Source of the DNA: Acestrorhynchus altus
Taxonomy: Eukaryota; Chordata; Actinopteri; Characiformes; Acestrorhynchidae
DNA length: 64,000 nucleotides
Assembly (NCBI GenBank): GCA_034509495.1
Contig: CM067502.1
Coordinates: forward strand, 49,719,686 to 49,783,685
Reading direction: 5' to 3'
Positions within the stretch are counted from its first letter, which is position 1; each line of letters opens with the position of its first letter. The translations under genes were made by a program, and so were the position numbers. Positions 46,871-57,200 of this stretch are shown here, one piece after another. The notes below the pieces were generated by a model. The model saw only the letters and a list, made by a program, of their open reading frames with translations, was not told where the DNA came from and did not search any database.

Positions 46871-47299
46871 CAGAATTCAGTCACTGGTCTGAAGTTCATG
46901 TTCATCAGTAAAACAGTTTAATGAGAATAATCTAGTTAAGAAATGTCACAAAGACTAACATCGCTGGATTGACACATGGAGAATGACTTGTAGGGCACAA
47001 ATCTGTCCCCCATTCAGATCATCCAAAAGATCCCGTTTCGGATGCAAAAATAACCAAATTTCAACTCAAAAGATGAATCTTTAGACCTTTAGCAGGTTCA
47101 CCACACTCACAGCTTACAAACATGCTTACTTATGGAACCAAAAGAGGTTCTTCTGTGGCATCACATGAAGAACCATTTGTAGCACCTTCATTATTAAGAG
47201 TATGGTAGATCCGTCCTACTGAGAGCACAATTCAGCCTTGAAATTTCACTCATTTGACTCCACTGATGTCTCGCTCTCTTCCTGTCTTACGGATTAATA

Positions 47300-47480
47300 C
47301 ACTATACGGATAAAAGTATCGGGACACCTGCTCAGTCATTGTTTCTTCTGAAATCAAGGGTTTTAAAAAGAATTCATCCAGTTTTTGTTGGAGTAACTGT
47401 CTCTAATGTCCAGGGAAGACTTTCCACTCGATTTTGCAGCATGTGATGTGAGGATTTGATTGCATTCAGCAACAGGAATT
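47300..47480. repeat. Family F3 terminal fragment
   Basis: Starts ACACTATACGGATAAAAGTA, then GGGACACCTGCTCAGTCATTG and CAGGGAAGACTTTCC, the inverted counterpart of the end at 22570-22690. Confidence 0.65.
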
Positions 47481-47734
47481 CTTCCATGGACAGTTATTTG
47501 CATTGCTGTAAACAATAAGCAGTTACAGTAAACAACATACTGCTTTACATACTGATACCAGTGACGGAGAGAGCTTTCCTTTGCTTTAGATATAACCGAT
47601 CTTCTATCAAAAACAAATTTTACACAAACTAGAGGCTGGAACTGCATCATCACACGTACCAGTGTTTACAAAATTAATCATTGTGCACTTTCTCAATTTG
47701 ATCTATGCACTATACACATATTGAGGTTTATTTT

Positions 47735-47945
47735 TATTAAATATAGAGTTAATTAAAGGTAGACGCTCTCACTGACGCTGACTTTATGTTTATTTGGGTT
47801 TATTCTAATGTTATATAGAGTTAATTACAGGTAGACGCTCTCAGTGACACTGACTTTATGTTAATTTGGGTTTATTCTAACGTTATACAGAGTTAATTAC
47901 AGGTAGACGCTCTCACTGACACTGACTTTATGTTTATTTTAATAG
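47735..47945. repeat. 72-bp tandem repeat, about three units
   Basis: GAGTTAATTA followed by GGTAGACGCTCTCA recurs at 47746, 47818 and 47890, an exact 72-bp period with few differences between units. Confidence 0.9.
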
Positions 47946-48051
47946 GCTCATTATTTTATACATACAAAGCAAAAAAAAAAAAATGGCCAGTCTTCACATA
48001 CGGGTTAAACCATGTTCATAAATGAGCGCCACCTACCTGCTCATACGTTAC

Positions 48052-48184
48052 CCAGCAGCTGATCTCTGGTCAGTGTGAAGGACAGCTTCTGCAGGTCAGA
48101 GCCCTTGGCCTTTCTGTAGGGATGCTGGCAGTGTGTAAACAGACTGCAGGCCATAACTGCCCTGAGGCACCGCCAGCACTGAGC

Positions 48185-48185
<1 letters not shown>
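48052..48185 (-). CDS. Possible orphan exon, function unknown
   Basis: The minus strand reads an unbroken Cys/basic-rich peptide (CWRCLRAVMACSLFTHCQHP, then SDLQKLSFTLTRDQLLG). A (CA)n tract ending in CAG precedes it, and a GGTAACG donor or an in-frame TGA at 48043-48041 follows. The composition is not repeat-like. It lies alone between genes D and C. Could be a fragment of a transposed gene or a chance frame. No family recognised. Confidence 0.25.

Positions 48186-48186
<1 letters not shown>

Positions 48187-48229
<43 letters not shown>
48187..48229. repeat. (GT)n microsatellite
   Basis: About 21 dinucleotide units. Confidence 0.95.
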
Positions 48230-48586
48230 TGCTGCATGTTGAGCTTGTCAGCGTGGACGTCTGCATTATGGATGGATGTGTGTGTGTCAGTAATAAGGAG
48301 CAGAACGGCAGTGTGTTTTAATGGACGGACTGTTAAATCAGTGGACTGCAGGGGAGGAAACGTGAATATCACGGAGTCGTATTACAGCATCATATGTCTA
48401 TGACATCAGTTATAATGCGGAGGTTATGGACACCGGGTTACTGTTTACAAGTGTGTGTGGGAGGGAGGAAGCTGTAAATGTGCGGCTGTGTAACGATACA
48501 GTTTGGAGGGGTGTCGTTACAGTGGGTACGAGCGTCTGTGTTCATGCAAACCACCAAAGTTCTCCTCATGGGAGCGTCAGAGCCTA

Positions 48587-48757
48587 GCTATATATATATA
48601 TATATGCATAATGTGTGTGTGTGTATATGGCCAGCAGATGCAGACCCTCACACCCTCCCCCGTCCTTCTGCACCTGTTGGAACATGGCCATATGGAGGCT
48701 GGGCGTAGTGCTGTCCAGACAGGCCTTATGACACACACACACACACACACACACACA
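48587..48757. repeat. (TA)n, (GT)n and (CA)n microsatellites
   Basis: Short TA (48590-48604), GT (48611-48624) and CA (48731-48757) runs separated by non-repetitive DNA. Open frames across them are artefacts. Confidence 0.85.
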
Positions 48758-48859
48758 TGTTTGTGGAAGTCTGTCATGGAGAACAAAGGAGATTTCTGAG
48801 GAGCTTAGAAGAAGACCTGTTGGGGTTTCACGACCATTATTACCCCAGGAGTGCTCCAC

Positions 48860-49090
48860 CAACACAGATCTCACCAAGAGCAAGGTGGGTAATGGTCCAC
48901 CGGCTCAATGGAACCCAAGAGAACAACTAAAGGCCTTTCTCAGATTGGCTCACAAGTTCACCTTCAGGAGAACACTGCTGTACATTGCTGCAGTCTGATA
49001 AAGATCATAGGGACTAACCAGAAGGCTACTGGAGCAATGTTTCGAGGAGGGATGAGACCAAAGTAGATATTTTGGTTTAACTCTAGAAGT
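48860..49090 (+). mobile_element. Tc1/mariner-like degenerate fragment
   Basis: The words GAAGGCTACTGGAGCAATG and GAGGGATGAGACCAAAGTAGA followed by TTTTGGTTTAA resemble the transposase D-E-T-K/D-E-S-K region of Tc1-like elements, with frame breaks. Confidence 0.45.
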
Positions 49091-49336
49091 GTTTGGAAAA
49101 TGGGTCATTTAGCAAGACAACGAATTCGCTCTACTAAAGAAGTCTAAGCTGTTTAATAAGGAGGACGTGGTGTAATACAGGCCACTGAAAATTTCACATT
49201 CTGAGTCATTTAGAATCTGCAGCACATGGTTACAACCATATATCAAACCTTCTCCACACAGGTCTGAGTGCAGTTTTAATCACACATTATCTTATGAATG
49301 TTTCTGTTCATGGAACAATTGAAGTGGACCTCCTGC

Positions 49337-50097
49337 TCAAGTGGACCTACACCAAGAGCAAACCACACTCAGCCACTTTCTGTACTGCTGCCTCACCTGG
49401 AAAACATACAGATATTATAAAACATAATAATAATAATCATAAAATTAAAAATATCGTTCATAAAAGCATAAATAATTCAGGCTGAATTCGAGCATTCTCC
49501 CTCTCTTATTGTGAATGTCTTAACTGGTTTCTGGGAGTCCAGACATTCATATGGAGAGCTGCTGGAGTGTTTAAACAATGTGTCCACTCACTGTCCACAC
49601 TATTAGAAACTCCTACCTAGTTGCTCCACCTAGTAGTTTGGTCATCTTGGTCCCCAGTGCGCCATCTGTGTCTGATAGAGTGACAGTGAGGGGACACAGT
49701 AAGCGAACACTACAGCAGCACTGCTGTGTCTGATCCACTCCCACATCATATCTGCTCTGTGGTGGTCCTGTGGGGTCCTGATCATTGAAGATCAGGCTGA
49801 AAGGAGGAGAATAAAGTCTGCAGAGAAACAGATGAACTACAGACTATATATCTGATTCATGCAAATCAATGGGGTTGGCAGCATGTTACTGAATGTTCTC
49901 CATGAACTGCTGGAATTGGAAATCACAGATGGTACCTCTTCATTGAGAACGCAGTGGACCAGGAAGATGAAGGTGCCCTGCTGAGAGTTGATGAAGAGGA
50001 AGACGATGTCGAAAAATTCATATTGGCCTGTGAATAAACCCAGAGTCCATGCAACCAAGGATGATAAACTGCAGCAGGGTTTTAAAGACGAGAATTC

Positions 50098-50141
<44 letters not shown>

Positions 50142-50176
50142 TAGAGAGAGAGAGAGAGACATAGAGAGGAGACATA

Positions 50177-50208
<32 letters not shown>

Positions 50209-50254
50209 CAGAAAGAGAGAGAGAGACATAGAGAGAGAGACATAGAGAGAAAGA

Positions 50255-50290
<36 letters not shown>

Positions 50291-51151
50291 CAGAGAAAGA
50301 GAGAGAGTGAGAGAGGAAAGGAGAGAGAGATTTGAACTTTGTGCTGGCTGGGGGTGTCCTGGAGAAATCAACTAGTTGATTTGTTCAGGGTCTGAGTCAT
50401 CAAACTCTCTTTAATTGCTCTATAATTATGCGTCTGATAAATGTATGTTAGGTGTGATTGACCTGGCTTGTCTGAACTGGGAGACTTCACACTTCAGGCC
50501 TGCCATAGCATGTTGCAGCATAGTGATGATCATTATGAACAGGAACGTGTTGGACTGCAAATGTACAGAACATTTTTATTTTTATTACTGAGAAAACGCA
50601 ATACAAAAAAAAAAAAAAAGGAAACCCCTGGTTAAATGACCTGATAAATCACTGTTTATTTAACTCTCTGCTCATTTGCAATTCCGTGAAGACCGCCAAC
50701 CTGATGATCCATGCTTGATGGAGCTTATATGCTCTGAGGTCAAAACCTTACAGATGTGCATCACTATGTAGAACTTACCGTGAAGAATGAGGCAAACAGG
50801 ACCCAAGAAACTCCAGTGTTTATCATCTGGCCAGCATCTACACACAAGATGTTCTGAGATTATCACAAAGTCAGGCTTCACAGAAGAACAACACACAAAT
50901 TCTGCTCACACTCACTTGTCACTGCCGTATCCATCAGGACACAGTCCAACAGACACACCCACCACAACCAGTGGAATCAGGCATCCAATCAATGATCAGA
51001 CATTTCCAGCCGAGCACCTCCTTCTGCTTGGATCTTGATCTTCGTGAGGTTCTTCACTGTGATGAAGAGCAGCACAGATTCAATCAACATCCACACAAAG
51101 GCAGAGAGGAAGAGGAAGTGGAGAACACCTGCTATTGATTCACACACCAAC

Positions 51152-51207
<56 letters not shown>

Positions 51208-54200
51208 GAGAGAGAGAGAGAGCATTAAGCTATGGAGCCATGGATCTGTGTTGTTCAGTACTTCTGTGATAAGGTAAGATGAATGCACTTGTAGTTATAT
51301 TCAATCAAGTCCTCACAGCCATGTTCCAGAAAGTCTTCCCTGGACAGTAGAGACAGTTACTCCAAAAAAAAAGCAGGATAAACTCATTTTAATACCCTTG
51401 ATGAATGAGAAGCGATACTCCAGAGATGTCCGACAGAATGAACAACTGATGGATTGAGAGAATGAAGATGAAGTAGCCAATGGGTGTTGGCCCTTCTGTT
51501 GATGGAGTACAAAAGTAATATCACTCACCTTAGGAACCTTTATGTGTGGCAAAAGATTCAATGTGAGCAGCAACAGGAGGTGAGACAGCAGCAGGGTTGC
51601 GCACAGGTTGAAAAGCGCCGTATTGGTCACCCTCGCGTCCCGCCGACAGAAGGCCATGGTCAACAAAGACAAGCTCAGGAACACCAGCCCTACTGCCACA
51701 GCTACTGTGCTGAACAGCATAACAGCCTGGGAGGGTTCTGTCTGACAATCAATAGACAAAACTTTGTGGTTCTGTAATTCCAGACTGTAGATCATCTGTT
51801 TCTCTGCAGACTTTATTCTCCTCCTTTCACCCTGATCTTCAGTGATCAGGACCCCACAGGACCACCACAGAGCAGCTATGATGTGGGTGGTGGGTCATTC
51901 TCAGCACTGCAGTCACACTGACATGGTGGTGGTGTGTTGGTGTGTGTTGCTGGTACGAGTGGATCAGACACAGCAGTGCTGCTGGAGTGTTTAAACACTG
52001 TGTCCACTCACTGTCCACTCTATTAGACACTCCTACCGAGTGTCTCCACCTTGTAGATGTAAAGTCAGAGACGGAAGCTCATCTGTTTGTGCACAGTTTG
52101 TGTTGGTCCTCCTCTAGTTCTTCATCACAGGACGCCGCAGGGTTTAAACTGACTGCTGCTGCGTCTGATCCACTCGTATCAGCAACACACACTAACACAC
52201 CACCACCATGTCAGTGTGACTGCAGTGCTGAGAATGACCCACCACCCACATAATATCTGCTCTGTGGTGGTCCTGTGGGGTCCTGATCATTGAAGATCAG
52301 GGTGAAAGGGAGCTAACAATGTACTTTCCTGATCCTGAGTTACAAAGTCTAGTACATTACATTTAACGGTCTGCAAAGTGTGGACATTATACCTGTGATG
52401 GATCAGACTGCATGATGAGAGCGAAGGTTGATAGATGAACACAGGTGCAGGTACTGTGGCTGCTGTTTCTGTGGGTGACGTAACAGCCATCTACAATCCA
52501 TTTGCTTTCCTTCCAGTAGACACAGGAAACAACCTCGTTTGCCTTTAACTCCTAGTCGAGAAAGACAGCAGAAAAAAACCTTACACTTGATTTTTGAATT
52601 CGCTAAACCTACTGTAGAGGTGTTTTCGAAACGAGCACAGCTTGGCTTGACCCACCAAGATGAAAGGAAGACAAGCATCCAGACTCTTTTCTGTCCAGGA
52701 ACCAAAGTGGTGGAATGAACTTCTGATGGGGGTCCAAACATCTGAGTCACTTGCTGTCTTCGAACGCAGACTTAAGACCATCTCTTTCATAGCATTTAAC
52801 TTCTTAAAGGATTATAATTATACTGAGTCTTGTCTAATCTGACATTTGTATTTGGCAGCATCTAAGCTTTAGGAATCTCTGGATTTTAGCCTCTACAACC
52901 TTCCTTCCTTTCTTTTGATGGGATTGGTGGATTTACTGGTATGTTTTGGGTCATTGTCATGTTGCATGGTCCATCTCTGCTTCAAATCAGTTTTTGGACA
53001 GATGTGGTCATATTCTCAACCCCTTCTGCCTCATGATGGGGAAGCCGTGGGTGGTTAGGAAACCAGCCTTGTGACTGGAAGGTTGGCGGTTCGAATCCTT
53101 GAACTGGTAGAGCATGACTGAAGTGACTTGAGCAAGGCAACTCCCTAGCTGTCCCCTAGGTTCCATGGGTACGGCTGACCACCCTTCCAGGCATGTGTGC
53201 TCACTGCCCCCTAGTGTGTGAATTCACTAGTGTGTGTGTGTGTGTATCACTGTGTGTGGATGGGTTATATGTGGAACAGCACAGTGGGTCTATGAGCACT
53301 ATGGTCTAATGGTTTCTATAATGGAGAGATCTGCATCTCCATCTGCAGCAAAGCAGCCCCAAACAATGACACTTCCAGCCCCATGCTTCACAGTTGGTGT
53401 GAGGTTCTTGTGCTTGTAGATGCTGATGATGATGGTAGATGCTGTACTTTGACCTCAACTATCATATCAAATTATGGTCTACTGATTTGCAGCTGATGTG
53501 CTTTACCTGATTCTAATTTTAGGCATTTAAGTAGTTTTTCCTCCAACTCTCGCTGTAATTGATGGAGATCAAAGGTCCATACGTTTGAAAATGAAAGAGT
53601 TTGTTTAAAGGTGAACAACTCACTGCAGTGTGTTTCAGAGTGAAGTTGACTGGTTTGGTGAGCTGGGTGTTGTTGGTTTTGGGCAGTGTAGCTGACACCA
53701 CATCGGACATCATGGTCTTCGTGGTGCTATTAGTTGTGTTGAAGAGATCGGGGCTCAGCAGTTTGTCCATGTTGGTGTAGGTCATGAAGGACACAGCAGC
53801 TGATCCTGAAATTAAAATGATGAATTACAGTTGAATAGGTTAGATTATTAATTCTATATTAAATGGTGTTAGTAAATTGTGTTTGTTGGTAAAGGTATTT
53901 AAACCTGTCCAATCCTCATACAAGCACCACCCAGTCCACAACATCCTAATCCAGGTGGGCACCAATATGCAAGTGTCCACTGTTCTGAAACCAAAATATG
54001 GTCACATTCAGCCAGAGATAATTCTGGGTGTTAAGATAATGTACCATTGTTATTCTTTGAAATCCCAATGAGATCAATATCCATGGTAGTGCTGTTTGTT
54101 TTGAGCTGAGTGATGTCACTGAAGTTGGCGTTGGGTCCAACCACAAAGACTTGAACATCTGAAACCACACAATGCAAATTCTTTCCCTGGTTTTGTATAA

Positions 54201-57200
54201 AATGCGACACAGTGTATTATTGTCTTAAACATTACGTTACACGAGAAGAATCTCTCATTTAAATAAATCAAAAGAACCTCGTTTAAACCAATGACTGTGT
54301 ATAACGATGGGCAAAGTGGTTCCGTTCCCTTCTGTTCTATAGAAATGAAGACAAAATCGTCCATCATGTTGTCAAATTCTCTCTTCACAGTAGAGAACAG
54401 GGATGGAGCCCGACTCGCCTCCTCGTTTCTACACTTTCACTGGTATGTTTGGAAATATCTACGTTCAAAATAGTTGAAAAACAGTTTTCCTACCTAAAGT
54501 TCGAAGGTTGACTCGTGTAAAATTGTAGGTGTCTGTTTGCCTCACCAGCATCGAGGCCAGTTTCTCAACAGTGTTCACTACTAAAGTACCATACTCTGCC
54601 AGTACATTTTGGTCAGTAGATGTGTCTCCCAGAGCATTCATACAGTTCAATGTCCAGTTCAAATTCTTTTCCACACTCTGACCAATATTAATAAAGACAA
54701 GTATGAATATTATGTATGAAAAGCCAGTAGTCCATCAAATCTGTACCAAATACTGTATGTCTTACCTCTCGCGGTAATGTCTGGGTTGTGATATTTTGAA
54801 TGCTTTTCAAGAACTCCTCGGCACACTGTGCTTCCAGATTTCCCTAAACGGAGCACAAATTACTCGAAAATACATGATTCTTTCTTCCCCACATCATCAG
54901 GACGGATCACTTTATGAGTAGGGTTCTGCCGTTGGAGGCCAACATACCTTGCAATCGCTTCTTATTTGGAGAACAAGTTCTAGAAATAGAAATTCATAGT
55001 TTATATCACTAGTTAGAACACTTACTTCCATTGGTCTAGTTCTAACAGACCTCCTGTTCTTATTTTAATACAGACTGGTCTACTCTTCCAACCCCACATG
55101 CCCAAGAACAGAAGAACTATGAATTGTGTTCTACCAACTAAGGCCAGGCCAACGACACTACTTACCACTGGAGCTGAAAACCTAGTGATGTGACGATGTT
55201 GGGACACTCTATGAACACCTTTGACTTTCTCATATTTAAACATCTGGACATTTGATCTCCATTCAATTATTAAGTTTATTAACATAATTGCTAGAAAAGT
55301 AGTTTTCTAACGTTTCTTGTTTGGACCCTCTCTGTCCTAACAGCTGGTATCTCCTCCTTTGTCTGAAATAATGTCAGTTAGATGTTTCTAGAACCGTCTA
55401 CCGTCTCTGACATCAACTGGAAGAACGACGTTCCCACTCCTCCATCCGGAATTCTTTTAGCTCTGTGATGTTTCAGCGTCAGTCTTTGTACAGACGCTCT
55501 TCCGTTCTCCTCAAACCCCCTCTGATACAATAAAGATCTCATAGTGGTCTCTATGATGGAGAGATCTCCAGACCCTGCTGCAGCAGAGCAGCTCCAAACC
55601 ATCACACTCCCACCACCATGCTTCTCAGCTGTTATGAGGTTCTTGTACTCAAATGCTGTTTGGTTTATGCCGAACATGTCTTCCGTGACTGTGCACAAAT
55701 TATTCAACTTTTGTCTGTCCAAATCACAATTGTTCCAATAATGAAATCTGAATACTGCCATCTAGTGGTTACAGAAATAAAACACTGTCTGCCATCAATC
55801 TTTATATGTAAACTGTTTAAAAAAATCAATATTGTGTTTTTGAGAATCAATACAATATCAAAAAACATAATATTGGAATATTTGATATATCAATATATTT
55901 GTACACATCCACAGTCCAGAAAGTCTAACGTTGCCTGGAACCAAATTCCTGTACAAATACAGTGCTAGATTTGTTACCTGGTCAATTATTTATGTTGTGC
56001 ATCTGTGTATTATAAACATGTCCATGAGCAGGATATTCACCTGAACATCCATAAGAGTCTGTTGGCCAGAAGCCTTCAGGTATGGAGATCCCAGGGTTAC
56101 ACTCACAGCTGCCCTTCAGAGTACCACAGCGAGCATGATCACCACAGGAAGACTTCTTGCAGGACGAATGACCTACAAGTCCAGGGGAGAACAGAATGAA
56201 GAAATGTAGTTGTTTTACTAGGAATATTCCAGATCATAGAAAAACCAACCACAGCCTAAAACCAGAGACACTCCAGTCTAAAACCAGAGACACCACAGCC
56301 TAAAACCAGAGACACTCCAGTCTAAAACCAGAGACACTCCAGCCTAAAACCAGAGACACTCCAGCCTAAAACCAGAGACACCCCAGGACAAAACCAAAAA
56401 CGCCTTAGCTTAGGAACAGATAGCACCCCTCCTTGAGACCAGAGATTCTCCAGCCTAAGACTAGGGAATTCCCAGCCTACATCCAGGGCGTTTCCAGCCA
56501 AAGAATATAGGGGTGAAACTGGGGTGTTTGTGGTCTTAAGCAAATTTATCATCATTTTTATTCTTTCATTACAGACGTGTAGGAATGTTTCTCACGTGTG
56601 ATGTACGTTCCATTCACTGGGATGAGGTAATAGAGTACCAGTCCTCCACCACAGTCTACTTTCCCTCTATTGTTGCTGACTACGTCACACGTGTTCAGGT
56701 CACTGTTTGTACTGACGTTATTCATCATGACGCCTTTATCTTTGGGAATGATGCTCAGGCAGTAGTAGACCATGTGATCTCCTCCAATACCACTGAAGCT
56801 GTACCACCCCTTGGTCAAGTTGAGGTCATTTGTTTGCCATGAAAAGTTCAATCCAACATTCCGCCATGGCTCTGATAGCGTCTTGTGAGACTGGCAAACA
56901 TCTACAAAGAAGAGGATTACACAGTGGGAGGCAGGTCAGATTAGCCATAACATTATAACACTCTGTCCATTATAACACTCTGTCCATCCCATCAGCTCCA
57001 CTGACCATACAGCAGCACTTTGTAGTTCTATAATTCCAGACTGTAGTTCATCTGCATAGTCTCCTCCTTTCACCCTGATCTTCAATGATCAGGACCCCAC
57101 AGGACCACCACAGAGCAGATATTATGTGGGTGGTGGGTCTGTGGTAACTGTTTTAACATTATTTTTAATGTATTCTTTTATTAACTTTTACTCTTTTTCC

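Larger units (their letters stand above)
49337..51529 (-). pseudogene. Gene D disrupted 7TM exons after TM2
   Basis: TM3-TM4 is 235 bp, where 233 would keep frame (230 in genes A and C, with an added L codon accounting for 3). Extra bases are seen in the basic loop near 51031-51037 and after C-L-I near 50992. The loop/TM5 exon is 59 bp against 67, and its donor is displaced to after C-A-C-G. In TM6 (50070-50060) two bases are missing relative to the I-L-G-C-x-W-x-L-G-L-F pattern. The first shift leads to a stop after about 14 further codons. TM7 still reads NSQQGTFIFLVHCVLN and the tail VRQQYRKWL. Confidence 0.75.

Noticed and set aside
47363..47653. Minus-strand 96-residue frame
   Set aside because: Its downstream third overlaps an F3 repeat fragment; the rest lacks splice signals and motifs.
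53030..53110. Possible tRNA gene
   Set aside because: A perfect box B is present, but the rest does not fold as a cloverleaf and the same body recurs elsewhere: it is a SINE head.
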